64,000 nt of DNA from JBCDKH01 sp964388485 (GCA_964388485.1 CAYMAS010000002.1:93370-157369); one strand, 5' to 3'. Positions 9,900 through 18,850 are shown, numbered from the stretch's first letter. Notes: generated by a model not told the origin, from the letters alone. Numbers and translations are program-made.

Positions 9900-11243
9900 T
9901 CAGGCGGTAGCGACATGGGGATGGCTGGTGGGTTCGTCGTCTTCAACGTCGACGAAGAGGTTGTCGACGATCCAAACAACGCCGATGAGCAGGAAGAAGG
10001 CCGGGATCAGCATGATCAAGCCGGCGAAGTAGTGGGCGAAGCCGCTGGAGAACTCTTCGCTAACGTAAACGTCCAGGAGGCCCTGACCCGACACGCGGGC
10101 GACGTTCATGGCGATGGCGATCGGCACGGCGGAGGCGACGATCAGCAGCCGTTGCCACATCGGCCGATCACCGAAGAGGAACGCGATGGCCGCACCGGCG
10201 GTCAGGAAGGTCATCAGCGACCGCATCCCGGCACAGGCTTCGGCGACGTTCAGCACCCGCTCCTCGCCGCCGCCCTTGGCAATGATAATCTGCGTGCCCT
10301 GCACGTAAGTCTCGACCTGCGAGAGGTTGAGCACGATAACCGCCACCTTCGCCGCCAGGAACTGCAACGGCAGAGCGACCTTGCTGTAGACCAACTCCGG
10401 CCAAGGCAAGGCGAAGACGAGCAATGCGATCGGGAACCACGCGTACTTCATCACGCCCCAACCTGCGAGCGTCAGGACGGCACCGAAAGTCGCTAGAACC
10501 ATGCCCAGGTCCTTGAGGTAGTCGTTCTGTCCCGGCCAGATGCCGTAGCCGCTGAGGAGGATGCCCGCGACCAGTGTGCCGACGCCCCAGTCGAACAGAA
10601 TTGCCAGCATGCCGAGGAAGGCGGTGGCGACCATGAGCGGCCCGACGTATCCGGCAATGGTCGAGCCGGCAAGGCTTTCGACGACGCCGGCGCTGGTGAG
10701 CAGCATGCCGGTCAATCCTGCCGCGACGAAGGCGACGCCGCCGATGAGCCGCGTCCGGCCGAAATCCCAGGCACCCCGCGTGAACAAGGTGAAGGCCGCC
10801 TCCGCCAAAGCGACGCCGACGAAGATCCCCGCCATCGGCAAGAGGAACGGCATGACGTCGCTCAAGGCCTCGACCTTCCGGCCGAACAGCCACGTCGCGG
10901 CCGACGCGAAGGCCAACACAGATGACCCGACGAGCAGCCACGGCAGCCGCATCGTCGGCAACACCGGCTCATCATTCGCCGCCTGGATCGCCTTCTTGTG
11001 GATCCACAGATAAGCGATGCCGATCACCGGCACGAGGACCGAGTGGGACCAGTTGTCGCCGTCCTGGCCGTAGATCGGGTTGGTCTTGTTCCAAAGCCGC
11101 TCGAGGTTGCGCCAATAGAGCGCGACCATCAGGCCCAGAACGATGCCGATGCAGGTCCAGGCGTGGGTCGAGAGGCCGAGGAAGCCTTCGTCCTCCCGCG
11201 TCGACGCGGAATGGCCGGCAGCGGTGTACGGGGTGGTAGACAT
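9900..11243 (-). CDS. Exosortase (PEP-CTERM sorting transpeptidase)
   Basis: A 447-residue polytopic membrane protein with about ten hydrophobic segments. The catalytic triad of the family is visible near the C-terminus: Cys in EACAGMRSLMTF, Arg in AMNVARVSG and His in SGFAHYFAGL. Exosortases recognise C-terminal PEP-TM-Arg tails on exported proteins, cleave and process them, usually with exopolysaccharide production. Four proteins with such tails are encoded at 59.1-62.6 kb. EpsI follows immediately and polysaccharide genes lie on both sides. The N-terminal region has GDNWSHSVLVPVIGIAYLW, also typical. Subtype is not assigned. Confidence 0.93.
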   Translation of the reverse strand: MSTTPYTAAGHSASTREDEGFLGLSTHAWTCIGIVLGLMVALYWRNLERLWNKTNPIYGQDGDNWSHSVLVPVIGIAYLWIHKKAIQAANDEPVLPTMRLPWLLVGSSVLAFASAATWLFGRKVEALSDVMPFLLPMAGIFVGVALAEAAFTLFTRGAWDFGRTRLIGGVAFVAAGLTGMLLTSAGVVESLAGSTIAGYVGPLMVATAFLGMLAILFDWGVGTLVAGILLSGYGIWPGQNDYLKDLGMVLATFGAVLTLAGWGVMKYAWFPIALLVFALPWPELVYSKVALPLQFLAAKVAVIVLNLSQVETYVQGTQIIIAKGGGEERVLNVAEACAGMRSLMTFLTAGAAIAFLFGDRPMWQRLLIVASAVPIAIAMNVARVSGQGLLDVYVSEEFSSGFAHYFAGLIMLIPAFFLLIGVVWIVDNLFVDVEDDEPTSHPHVATA

Positions 11244-11517
11244 GCAGCGGGTTCAATAGGGGCGGCGGCGTGGCGACCGTTAAGACGTCGGGGCGACCAT
11301 CATAACGCACGGCGGCGTCGATCCTACTGGAGAATCGGACGCCGCCTAAAGGGTCCGGGTTCGGCGTGAGGCTCGGGAGCGTCTGCCGACCAGGAGGCTT
11401 GGGTTGTATCGAACCGACGCATGTGCCGGTTGAGCCGGTCGCAGCACCGACGTCGACCAGAGCGAGAGGTTCGTCTCGCATCTGGTAGGGACCACCGCGA
11501 CCACCGCGACCACGTGC

Positions 11518-11895
11518 TCACGCCGCGACCGCGGAAGGTGCGTGCACGTGTGGCTTGACCTGCTCGACAATCGCCTTGAAGCCCTCGGGATCGGCAATCG
11601 CGATCTCGCTGAGCATCTTGCGGTTCAAGTCGATGCCCGCCGCCTGCAGGGCCGGAATAAATCGGCTGTAGCTGATCTCGAACGGCGTGAGGGCCGCGTT
11701 GAGCCGGGTGATCCACAGCGAGCGGTAAAGCCGCTTCTTCTGCTTGCGGTGAGCCGTCGCGTAGGCACCGGCCTTACGAACGGCATCCTTAGCGATGCGG
11801 TAGTTCTTGCTTCGCGGGCCGACGAAACCGCGGGCCTGCTTGAGAATCCGTTTGCGTTTGCGGGCCTGTTTGACGCCGCCCTTGACGCGGGGCAT
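11518..11895 (-). CDS. rplT: 50S ribosomal protein L20
   Basis: 125 residues starting MPRVKGGVKQARKRKRILKQ with the canonical GFVGPRSKNYR and RSLWITRLNAA segments. It binds 23S rRNA early in large-subunit assembly and in many bacteria also represses its own operon. It follows rpmI by about 120 bp on the same strand, the usual order. There is no infC upstream in this window; rpmI is instead preceded by an O-antigen ligase gene. About 270 bp without a recognisable gene separate it from the exosortase start. Confidence 0.97.
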   Translation of the reverse strand: MPRVKGGVKQARKRKRILKQARGFVGPRSKNYRIAKDAVRKAGAYATAHRKQKKRLYRSLWITRLNAALTPFEISYSRFIPALQAAGIDLNRKMLSEIAIADPEGFKAIVEQVKPHVHAPSAVAA

Positions 11896-12018
11896 GGGGT
11901 AGTCCTTTGAGTAGAGGGGTCCAGGGGCACGCCGCGACCGCGGTCACGGGGCTTGGCCGGGCCGACGCCGTGTCAGCCGCTTGGCAGGGACGCGACGGGC
12001 GCGTCCAGAATCGTGGGG

Positions 12019-12285
12019 CTAGGCCTGCTCGTCCGTCTTGGCGGCGGCGACCTGGCGGTCGTGGGCCTTGCGAATCGGGTTCTTGCCGGCGACGCCCATC
12101 GCGACTCGAAGCGGCTTGGAGTGACCTTCGCTGAGCACGGCGGGCCGGCACAGGGCCCGCATCTTGTCGCCGCTTCGGCCGCTGAGCAGGTGGCGGCGCT
12201 TGGTCCGCTGGTGCTTGAGCTTACCGGTGCCGGTCACCTTGAAACGCTGCAGGACACTCTTGCGGGGCTTGAACTTGTAGGCCAT
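12019..12285 (-). CDS. rpmI: 50S ribosomal protein L35
   Basis: 88 residues starting MAYKFKPRKSVLQRFKVTG. The basic segment GKLKHQRTKRRHLLSGRSG is typical of L35. The chosen ATG at 12283-12285 gives the expected N-terminus; the open frame upstream has no family similarity. The C-terminus (GKNPIRKAHDRQVAAAKTDEQA) is longer than the usual 64-66 residues of L35. The gene begins 1 bp after the stop of the O-antigen ligase gene, so transcription from that gene, or a promoter inside it, must serve it. Confidence 0.95.
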   Translation of the reverse strand: MAYKFKPRKSVLQRFKVTGTGKLKHQRTKRRHLLSGRSGDKMRALCRPAVLSEGHSKPLRVAMGVAGKNPIRKAHDRQVAAAKTDEQA

Positions 12286-12286
12286 A

Positions 12287-14668
12287 TCAGTCGGGTGGAA
12301 CGCCGTTGCTCGACGAGTCGGGCGGAGAGGGTAGGCGCCCTCGGAGCTCATCGGCCACTTGAGGGTCCAGACGCTCGGGTTCGTCCGGAGCAAAGGCATT
12401 GTTCAGGTCCAGGGCGATGCGGATCTGCTCGTAGGCCTCCGGGCCATCGTCGAGCAGCTCCGCGAGCCGGAGGCGGAGGCGAAGCTCCTTTGGATTCAAG
12501 TCGATGGCGGTCCGAAGATGTTCAGCAGCATCGTCAAGCCGCCCTGCAGCTTCGGCGAGTGCGGCTTGGCGAAGGATCGCCTTGCTATCGGGCCAACGTG
12601 TCGACCCGCCCGCGTACGCGGCATCGGCTGACGACGCCTGACCCGCCATGACAAGGACGTCCCCGCGGCGAACGTAATAATCGGCATTAAAGACCGGCGC
12701 CTGGTCCGCGGCGAGGGCAAAACTTCGTTCCGCCTGCTCGAAACGGCTCTGCTGGACGAACCGGTCGCCCTCCGAAGCGGCCCGCTCGGCGAGGATCGTC
12801 GGCAACGCTGCAAAAACCGCAAAGCCGATCGACGCCGTCGTGACGATCGCGAGGACGATGCCGTGCCACAGCCGGGAGCTGCGGTCACTATCCGCTTCGA
12901 CGCCCGGTCCGCGGGCAACAGACCTGCGGCTGAGAGGCCCAAAGATCAGCACGGCTCCGAACAGCACCGCGGGCGAGAAGAGGACTATGTCGATCATCGA
13001 GTGGACCAGCAACGCTCCCAACGCCGCCAACCCCGCTGCGAGGAGGAACGGCCCCGGCGTGTCGTCCACTTCCTCCAGGTCGACCGACTTTGCCGTCGCC
13101 AGCAGAACCGTCGCGACCATAACGAGCCCCGTTACGGCGGCCTGCATCAGCTCGAGCACGACGTATCCGACGTCGGCTGCAAAGTCGACGGTCGCCACCA
13201 CCGGCACCACGGCAGCGAGGACCGCCGGCATCACGGCCCCTCTCGCCCCGCCGGAAGCCGGCGTTCCTTCGGCGACAGGACTCTGCAAGACGTCCCGGGC
13301 CGTCAGGACGATCCACGCGACCATCAAGCCGAAGCCGACGAGGCCGAGTTCCGACAGTGGCCGCAGAAGGAGGTTGTGAGCGTCTTTGACCTCCTCCGCC
13401 GCCTGCGGCAGCCGGTGCAGCAGATAGGCATCGCCGAAGCTCGCGAACCCGACGCCGAGGATCGGCTGATCCAGCCAGACCCCGATCGCCCCGAGCCAGT
13501 AGTAAAGCCGGAACTGGAGCGACACGTGCGGCATCTGCCCCGTCGTTGCTCCAAGCAGAAACAACGCCCCTGTGCCGAGCAGAACACACAGCACCGCGAC
13601 GACCGCCAGCGTCTGGGGTCGTCGCAGCCTCGCCCGCAGCGGCCAGAGGACGACCAGGGCCAGACCCGCCAGCACGATCGCCGCCATCGCCGCCCTGCCG
13701 GCGGTGCGGACGAGCAGCCACGTCGCCGGCGGCACCAGCAGCAGCAGAATTGTCGCCAATTTCGTCGGATCGCGAAGCATCGCGGCGGTCACGGCGACCG
13801 CGACCAGCACCAGGCCGCCGATCAGCCACGGCCAGCTCGATGACGTCCCGCCGACCGCGGTGGCCAGGCTTCCGAGGGCAACCAGGCCCGCGACGATGCC
13901 GCCGTGCGACCACGGCGGGCAATCCTTCCGCAGCGACGACCAGGCGAGGCCGAGCGTCACGAGCAGCATCGATCCCAACGCCGCCGCATAGCTGTTGACG
14001 CTGCCGGTGAAGCCGCTGAACTCGCCACGGGTGACCCGGCCCAGAAACTGCGTCGCGGCGAAGCTGCCCGGCTCAAAGCCGCGGTCGCGGAGCAGGTCGT
14101 CGCCGCCGTCTTCGATGAGCCGGAGCGTGTCGGGCAGCTCCATCCCGACGTAGTAGAGCCCAGCCAGCACGTTTGCGGCCAAGACGCCCGCGGCGAGTCC
14201 GAAGCAGAGTCGGACGTCCGCCCAGGAGCGGCACGTGATCGCCAGCGTCCACGCCAACGCCGCGGCCGCGATCCAGCCGCTGCCCTCGACCAACGCCGCC
14301 CACGGATCGCCTGCCCAGAGGCAACTCAGCGTCGCCCAAATCGCGAAGGCGACCAGCGCCACGAGCGACGACGGCGTCCTCGTCGCCTCATCCGGCCTTA
14401 AGGTACGAGCCAGCAACGCCAGCACCAGCGGCACGAGGCAAAGGACGTCCAGCGTCAAGCTCACCGCCGGCCCCGCGTACCTCGCAGGAGGAAACTCCCC
14501 CGGCACCAGCGGCAGCACCGGCGTCACATCGCGAACGAAGGTCAGCGTGATCGCACGACCGGCGGCGAGTCCCGCGGCGAGGAGGAAGGCGATCCGTTGG
14601 AGCGTGGCGTGGTTGCGATCTTCTGGAAAAACCACGGGGTCCCACTCTACCCCGCAAAGCTCATGCAC
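12287..14668 (-). CDS. O-antigen ligase / polymerase family membrane protein with C-terminal TPRs
   Basis: 793 residues. The first about 570 hold a dozen or more hydrophobic segments. The Wzy_C-type loop LYYWLGAIGVWLDQPILGVG, followed by GDAYLLHRLPQ and KDAHNLLLRPLSELGLVG, is characteristic of the O-antigen ligase/polymerase superfamily, whose members transfer or polymerise undecaprenyl-linked glycans on the periplasmic side. Residues about 640-790 are TPR-like (PVFNADYYVRRGDVLVMAGQ, DAAEHLRTAIDLNPKELRLR). The start taken is GTG at 14668, overlapping the end of the WecA-like gene by 8 bp; a GTG at 14635 is an alternative. Ligase and polymerase cannot be told apart from sequence alone. Confidence 0.85.
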   Translation of the reverse strand: MHELCGVEWDPVVFPEDRNHATLQRIAFLLAAGLAAGRAITLTFVRDVTPVLPLVPGEFPPARYAGPAVSLTLDVLCLVPLVLALLARTLRPDEATRTPSSLVALVAFAIWATLSCLWAGDPWAALVEGSGWIAAAALAWTLAITCRSWADVRLCFGLAAGVLAANVLAGLYYVGMELPDTLRLIEDGGDDLLRDRGFEPGSFAATQFLGRVTRGEFSGFTGSVNSYAAALGSMLLVTLGLAWSSLRKDCPPWSHGGIVAGLVALGSLATAVGGTSSSWPWLIGGLVLVAVAVTAAMLRDPTKLATILLLLVPPATWLLVRTAGRAAMAAIVLAGLALVVLWPLRARLRRPQTLAVVAVLCVLLGTGALFLLGATTGQMPHVSLQFRLYYWLGAIGVWLDQPILGVGFASFGDAYLLHRLPQAAEEVKDAHNLLLRPLSELGLVGFGLMVAWIVLTARDVLQSPVAEGTPASGGARGAVMPAVLAAVVPVVATVDFAADVGYVVLELMQAAVTGLVMVATVLLATAKSVDLEEVDDTPGPFLLAAGLAALGALLVHSMIDIVLFSPAVLFGAVLIFGPLSRRSVARGPGVEADSDRSSRLWHGIVLAIVTTASIGFAVFAALPTILAERAASEGDRFVQQSRFEQAERSFALAADQAPVFNADYYVRRGDVLVMAGQASSADAAYAGGSTRWPDSKAILRQAALAEAAGRLDDAAEHLRTAIDLNPKELRLRLRLAELLDDGPEAYEQIRIALDLNNAFAPDEPERLDPQVADELRGRLPSPPDSSSNGVPPD

Positions 14669-15914
14669 CCCGACCGCTCTTCGCGGTGATCGTGTTCCCC
14701 CCGCGCTCCAGCAGCAGAATCACGCCGAGAATTAAGCCCGTCTGCCCGAAAATGAGCCACGCGGCCAGCGGCGACTCGACGAGGGGCAACAGCAGGGCCG
14801 CCACGCCGGTCGCGGCGGTGATGAGCCAGATGCACAGCACCGCCGTCCGCTTCGTCATGCCGCGGGCGACGAGGCGGTGGCTGAAGTGGTTCGTGTCGCC
14901 GACGAATGGGCTCAGGCCACGACTAAGGCGGATCACGCTCACGACTGTCATGTCGTACAGCGGCACCGCCAGGACGATCAGCGGCGCGAAGACCCCGTAC
15001 CACCCGCCGGCGAGCGACTCGCCCGGCTGCAGGTAGGTCGTCCGGACGGTCATGACGCCCAGCACCAGGCCGACGAAGAGGGAGCCCGAGTCGCCCATGA
15101 AGATGCGGGCCGGTCCGCCGCGGGGTGGGAAGTTCCAGACGAGGAAGCCGACGCACGCCCCAACGAACAGGGCCAGCGTCGCCGGCACGAAGACCTGCCC
15201 CGCCAGCACGCTCGTCACCATCAGCACGAGCCCACAGATCGCCGCCACCCCGCCGGCGAGACCGTCCATGTTGTCGAGGAAGTTCAGCGCGTTCGTCACC
15301 CCCGCGATCCACAGCACCGTCACGACCACGCTCGGCACGAGGCCCATCACCGTCAGCAGTCGCACCTCCGGAAACGGCAGCACGAGGGCGACGGTCAGAC
15401 CGAGCTGAACGCCAAGCTTGACGAACGGCCCGAGCGGCCGGCGGTCGTCGATGAGGCCCAGCAGGTACATGCCGAAGCCGACGGCGAGGAAGGTAGCGAT
15501 GAGTGGAAGTTGTTCGATGACTCCCGCCATGAGGTAGCGGTCGACTTCGAAGCCCGGGAAAGTCTTAACCGCACGTGGGATTACCACCACACTGCCATCG
15601 TGCTGCTCCAGTTCCGTCCCAACTGGAAATCGATCGAGCGGAAGCAGCATGAAGTCGAGGGCGACTACCAGAGCCATCGCCAGCGTGATCGGCACCGCCA
15701 CGCCGAGGAAGATGCCGGTGCCGCCGCCCAGCGGCCGGGCGTCGTCGTGAATCTTGCGGTGCCCCGGCTTGTCGACCAGCCCGATCTTCGGGGCAAACCC
15801 AATCATCCACCGCGTCGCGACCAAGCTCACGACCAGCCCCGCGACGAACAACACACCCAGGATCGTGACCAGCAGGGTTGGTGACACGCTCGACTCTACC
15901 GCGTCTTCTCCCAT
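14661..15914 (-). CDS. WecA/MraY-family undecaprenyl-phosphate sugar-1-phosphate transferase
   Basis: 417 residues with about eleven hydrophobic segments. Family motifs are present in order: KPGHRKIHDDARPLGGG, MYLLGLIDDRRPLGP (the DD pair), NALNFLDNMDGLAGG, FMGDSGSLFVG and the cytoplasmic DTNHFSHRLVARGM. The enzyme would start a glycan by moving a sugar-1-phosphate from a UDP-sugar to undecaprenyl phosphate. Its position at the head of the minus-strand polysaccharide run fits an initiating transferase. The peptidoglycan enzyme MraY is less likely because of this context and the His-rich loop. The sugar cannot be predicted. Confidence 0.9.
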   Translation of the reverse strand: MGEDAVESSVSPTLLVTILGVLFVAGLVVSLVATRWMIGFAPKIGLVDKPGHRKIHDDARPLGGGTGIFLGVAVPITLAMALVVALDFMLLPLDRFPVGTELEQHDGSVVVIPRAVKTFPGFEVDRYLMAGVIEQLPLIATFLAVGFGMYLLGLIDDRRPLGPFVKLGVQLGLTVALVLPFPEVRLLTVMGLVPSVVVTVLWIAGVTNALNFLDNMDGLAGGVAAICGLVLMVTSVLAGQVFVPATLALFVGACVGFLVWNFPPRGGPARIFMGDSGSLFVGLVLGVMTVRTTYLQPGESLAGGWYGVFAPLIVLAVPLYDMTVVSVIRLSRGLSPFVGDTNHFSHRLVARGMTKRTAVLCIWLITAATGVAALLLPLVESPLAAWLIFGQTGLILGVILLLERGGNTITAKSGRGA

Positions 15915-15920
15915 CCCACC

Positions 15921-16009
15921 GGAGCGGCGTCGCTTGCGACGCGTTTCAAACGGAAGCGCTTCCCAACAGGTGGATCATTCTTCAAACCCGTCGCAAGCAA
16001 CACCGCTCC
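15921..16009. repeat. REP-like inverted repeat, family A, copy 2
   Basis: The left arm 15921-15943 is identical to the left arm of the element at 789. The right arm 15989-16009 is a slightly diverged complement. It fills the 120-bp space between hemA and the WecA-like gene. Two copies of the same arm 15 kb apart mark a dispersed family. Confidence 0.78.
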
Positions 16010-16034
16010 AACCCATCAGTCCCACGAAACGACC

Positions 16035-17315
16035 TTACTCTTCATCAAGTCGGAACAGCTTCTCGACCGCGTGCCGGTACGTCGCGTGACGCTCGGGATC
16101 GGGCATGTCCCGCAGGCTCGATACCGGAGCGTGCAGCAGCTTGTTGACGAGTCGACGCGCCATCTCCTCGCTGGCGGCGGCGACCTGGTCTTTGTCTCCT
16201 TCGCTCATCGACTCCGGCAGCTTGCCGCGGAAACGTTCCAACTCCCCTTCCGCCGCCGCGTGGCCCTGCTGGTACAAGCGGTCGATCATCGGGCCCAGTT
16301 GCCGGCCCTGCTGCCAGCTGATGAATCGCTGCACGTGCTCTTCCACCATCCGCTCCGCCACCGTCAACTCGCTACGACGCCCGCCCGCCGCCGTCTCCGC
16401 CGCAGCCTGAAGGTCGTCCAGGTCGTACAGATGCACATTGGCCACCCGCGACACCGCCGCGTCGACGTCCCGCGGCAGAGCGAGGTCGATGATGAACAGC
16501 GGCCGGTCCTCGCGACCTCGCATCGCGGCTCGAACGACTGCTTCGCTGACGATCGGCCTCGTGCTGCCGGTGCCGCAGACGATCAGATCCGCCTCGCCCA
16601 ACCGCATCGGCAGGAGCTCGAGCAAACCACCGTCACCGCCGAAGTCTGCTGCGAATCGTGCCGCCTTCTCCGCATCACGACCCAGCACCGCCACGCCCGC
16701 CGGTCGGCCCGACGGTGCCCGGCTGTGGAAGTGCCGCAGGAGCAAGCGATTCATCTTCCCCGTGCCGATGCATAGGAGCTTTTTACCGCCGAGCGAGCCG
16801 AGGACGTCCTCCGCATGCGATGCCGCCGTCTCCGCGACGCCGCTGCGGATCGCCGCCAAGCCGGCTTCGGCCCGCACCTCGCGACCGACCTTGATCGCCC
16901 GCTGGAACAACCCGTGCAGCCGCCTGCCCACCGTTCCGTGAGTCCGGGCCGCCTCGTAAGCCCGCCGGACCTGCCCTAGCACCTGCGACTCGCCCGGCAC
17001 CATTGAATCAAGCGATGCCGACACGCGGAACAGGTGTCGCACCGCCTCGGGCCCGCTTTGGACGAAGACGTGCTCGGGGGCCAAGCCTGTCGCGTCGCAC
17101 CCTGCCAGAAGCGCCGCCCGGGCGTCGCCGGGCTCGCCCGAGACGTAGGCCTCAGTCCGATTGCAGGTGCTAACGACGACTACTTCCTCGCACCCGCCGA
17201 CGCCTCTGGCGGTGTCGAGACGAGCCGGCAAGGCGGCGGCGGTGCATGCGACGCGTTCGCGCACATCGAGTGCGGCCGTTCGATAGCTGATGCCGGCGAC
17301 GTGAATCCGGTTCAA
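16035..17315 (-). CDS. hemA: Glutamyl-tRNA reductase
   Basis: 426 residues. It reduces glutamyl-tRNA(Glu) to glutamate-1-semialdehyde with NADPH, the first step of C5 tetrapyrrole synthesis. Visible are the catalytic Cys in STCNRTEAY, the GESQVLGQVRRAYE segment, the nucleotide-binding LLCIGTGKMNRLL and the C-terminal dimerisation helices. The start is a TTG at 17313-17315, supported by GGGAGGA about 8 bases upstream. Directly upstream of that ribosome site is an array of 21-bp repeats (17332-17408). No hemL/hemC/hemB genes are adjacent. The enzyme in many bacteria is controlled by haem, but nothing here shows how. Confidence 0.95.
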   Translation of the reverse strand: MNRIHVAGISYRTAALDVRERVACTAAALPARLDTARGVGGCEEVVVVSTCNRTEAYVSGEPGDARAALLAGCDATGLAPEHVFVQSGPEAVRHLFRVSASLDSMVPGESQVLGQVRRAYEAARTHGTVGRRLHGLFQRAIKVGREVRAEAGLAAIRSGVAETAASHAEDVLGSLGGKKLLCIGTGKMNRLLLRHFHSRAPSGRPAGVAVLGRDAEKAARFAADFGGDGGLLELLPMRLGEADLIVCGTGSTRPIVSEAVVRAAMRGREDRPLFIIDLALPRDVDAAVSRVANVHLYDLDDLQAAAETAAGGRRSELTVAERMVEEHVQRFISWQQGRQLGPMIDRLYQQGHAAAEGELERFRGKLPESMSEGDKDQVAAASEEMARRLVNKLLHAPVSSLRDMPDPERHATYRHAVEKLFRLDEE

Positions 17316-17331
17316 GCGTGGTCCTCCCTGA

Positions 17332-17408
17332 TGACCGGCTGATTGTCATGAATGACCGGCTGATTATCTTGAACGACCGGCTGACCGTCTAGAACGACCG
17401 GCTGAGAG
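17332..17408. repeat. 21-bp tandem repeat in the hemA leader, 3.7 copies
   Basis: Units begin at 17332, 17353, 17374 and 17395 with core GACCGGCTGA; the first two units differ at only two positions. The array ends about 3 bp before the hemA ribosome-binding site. The 21-bp period equals two helical turns, so a protein could bind one face. It could also be a neutral tandem duplication. Confidence 0.8.
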
Positions 17409-17529
17409 TGGCACGTCCCGCGCGGCATGGAGGGCACGGTAGGTCGCCGCTGTGACAAGTGGCCGCTTTCACCGTTTGCGAGACGTGCGGCACGATGCCA
17501 CAAGCCGCGTCTCAACAAGGCGACCAGCT

Positions 17530-17964
17530 TCAGACGAAGGAGTCGAGCAACGTCCCGCGAGTTGGTTGTGGCGTCTGATAAAGCCGGGCCAGATCGGCGG
17601 CGGGCACTTCCGGCGCCGTCGGCGTCTCAACCGGGCGGTTCCAAACCTTCTCCCGCAGCAGCGTCTGCCACGGAGCCGGCAATGGAGCGGCAGGTGGCGG
17701 ACAAGGCACCGGCAACGCGTCGAGCGGGGGAAGAACGTTCGCTTCGCCACCGGAACAGGCCTGGCACACGTCGATCACCTGTAACGGTTGCGACCGAAGC
17801 TGCAGGGCCGGTTGTGACGCCTGCAGGGGCTGCTGCGACTCTAGATCCGGCGTCGGCCCTCGTTGGACCACCTGGGCCGGAGGCGCGATTGCTCCGCGGA
17901 TGGAGCGAACCAACTGAAGGTCGAGCGAAGCGACGAGAAGCGGGGCCAGGCGATCGAGCGACAT
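17530..17964 (-). CDS. Hypothetical Pro/Gln-rich protein
   Basis: A possible 144-residue protein starting MSLDRLAPLLVASLDLQLVR with no recognised domain. It is rich in Pro, Gln and Ala and has one CxxC pair (VCQACSGG). A GTCGG-like stretch lies before the ATG. It lies upstream of hemA on the same strand. The opposite strand is also open here, so this may not be a real gene. Confidence 0.35.
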   Translation of the reverse strand: MSLDRLAPLLVASLDLQLVRSIRGAIAPPAQVVQRGPTPDLESQQPLQASQPALQLRSQPLQVIDVCQACSGGEANVLPPLDALPVPCPPPAAPLPAPWQTLLREKVWNRPVETPTAPEVPAADLARLYQTPQPTRGTLLDSFV

Positions 17965-18333
17965 GGCCCGACCCGTCTCAAGCGGCATGCGTCCGTGGCC
18001 GATGACCGGTTACAGCACTCTGAGCAGGGTCATGGCAGTTCGTTTGTGCCGGTTACTGCCGTCGGGCAACGCTCGGCCTGTTTCCTGTCGGTGAACGGCA
18101 TCCCCCGTCGTGGTGACCGAAACCTTCGAGCTTGATGTGAGTACAACGGGTATCTGCACGACTCGTTGATGGCTGAACCCGAGGCTGCGCATTTCGTGTG
18201 GAAAAGACTGTTGCCTTGATCCGGTCTGTGCCGATGAACGTAACAGCAACGGCATGAAAGGACGCTCAACAAGCCGCTGCCGAGCAACGCTCACCTGCTC
18301 TTGATCCGATAACAACCAATTGCTCAACCTTGA

Positions 18334-18361
18334 TTGACCTGATGCTCGAATCGCTTATGAT
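18334..18361 (+). promoter_or_regulatory. Putative sigma-70-type promoter
   Basis: TTGACC at 18334-18339 and TATGAT at 18356-18361 with a 16-bp spacer, in a locally AT-richer stretch. The next plus-strand gene is nearly 600 bp away, and a terminator lies only about 110 bp downstream. Confidence 0.55.
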
Positions 18362-18367
18362 AACTTG

Positions 18368-18477
18368 GGCAAGATAAAACGGCTCCGCGGCCACGACAGC
18401 CGCCGCGTGACGAGCCGATGACGGCGCATTTTCTCCCCTCCGGAAGGCACCGCCCTAACAGGCGGTGTCTTCTCTTT
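18368..18477 (+). ncRNA. Candidate orphan small RNA with anti-Shine-Dalgarno-like loop
   Basis: The interval between the promoter at 18334-18361 and a Rho-independent terminator at 18447-18477 would give a transcript of about 110 nt with no good reading frame. A GC-rich region near 18381-18416 can pair (GGCTC with GAGCC, and CGCGGC with inner GCCGCCG). It is followed by an unpaired TCTCCCCTCC (18432-18441) that is complementary to ribosome-binding sites, a common seed in trans-acting sRNAs. The prediction rests only on these signals. Confidence 0.45.
18447..18477 (+). terminator. Rho-independent terminator
   Basis: A perfect 7-bp stem (CACCGCC with GGCGGTG), a 6-nt loop and the tail TCTTCTCTTT. 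It ends the candidate small RNA. On the minus strand it may also slow transcription leaving the HIT gene, but there the tail is not T-rich. Confidence 0.7.
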
Positions 18478-18511
18478 GGGCTCAGCCCGGCTGTATTGGC
18501 TCAGCCCGGCC

Positions 18512-18850
18512 TCAATTGAAGTCCCGACCCGCCAACACGTGCACGTGCAGGTGAAACACCGTCTGCCCCGCGCCGGCTCCGGTGTTGATCGCGATGCGAA
18601 AGTCCTCATGCCCCGCCTCGCGGGCCAGCTTCGCAGCCACTGTCAGCAGATGCCCAAGCAACGGCTCGTCCGTCGGCTCAGCGTGGGCGAGGCTGACGAT
18701 CGGCTTCTTCGGCACGACCAGCAGGTGAAATGGCGCTTGCGGGTCGATGTCCTCAAAGGCGATGCACTGCTCGTCCTCGTGCCGGACGTCTGCCGGGATC
18801 TGGCGGGCGATGATCTTCTGGAACAGCGTCGGCTCGGCTTCGTTAGACAT
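18512..18850 (-). CDS. HIT-family nucleotide-binding protein (HinT type)
   Basis: 112 residues starting MSNEAEPTLFQKIIARQIPA. The histidine triad HLHVHVLAG is near the C-terminus and the substrate pocket region reads CIAFEDIDPQAPFHLLVVPK. HinT enzymes hydrolyse purine nucleoside phosphoramidates and AMP-lysine adducts. The ATG at 18850 was chosen because homologous proteins begin close to the FQKII segment, and a G-run lies upstream. Transcribed away from the PpiD-like gene. Confidence 0.93.
   Translation of the reverse strand: MSNEAEPTLFQKIIARQIPADVRHEDEQCIAFEDIDPQAPFHLLVVPKKPIVSLAHAEPTDEPLLGHLLTVAAKLAREAGHEDFRIAINTGAGAGQTVFHLHVHVLAGRDFN

Noticed and set aside
10168..10941. Alternative minus-strand frame within the exosortase gene
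   Set aside because: Arg/Gly-rich translation with no motif; the overlapping frame contains the exosortase catalytic Cys, Arg and His.
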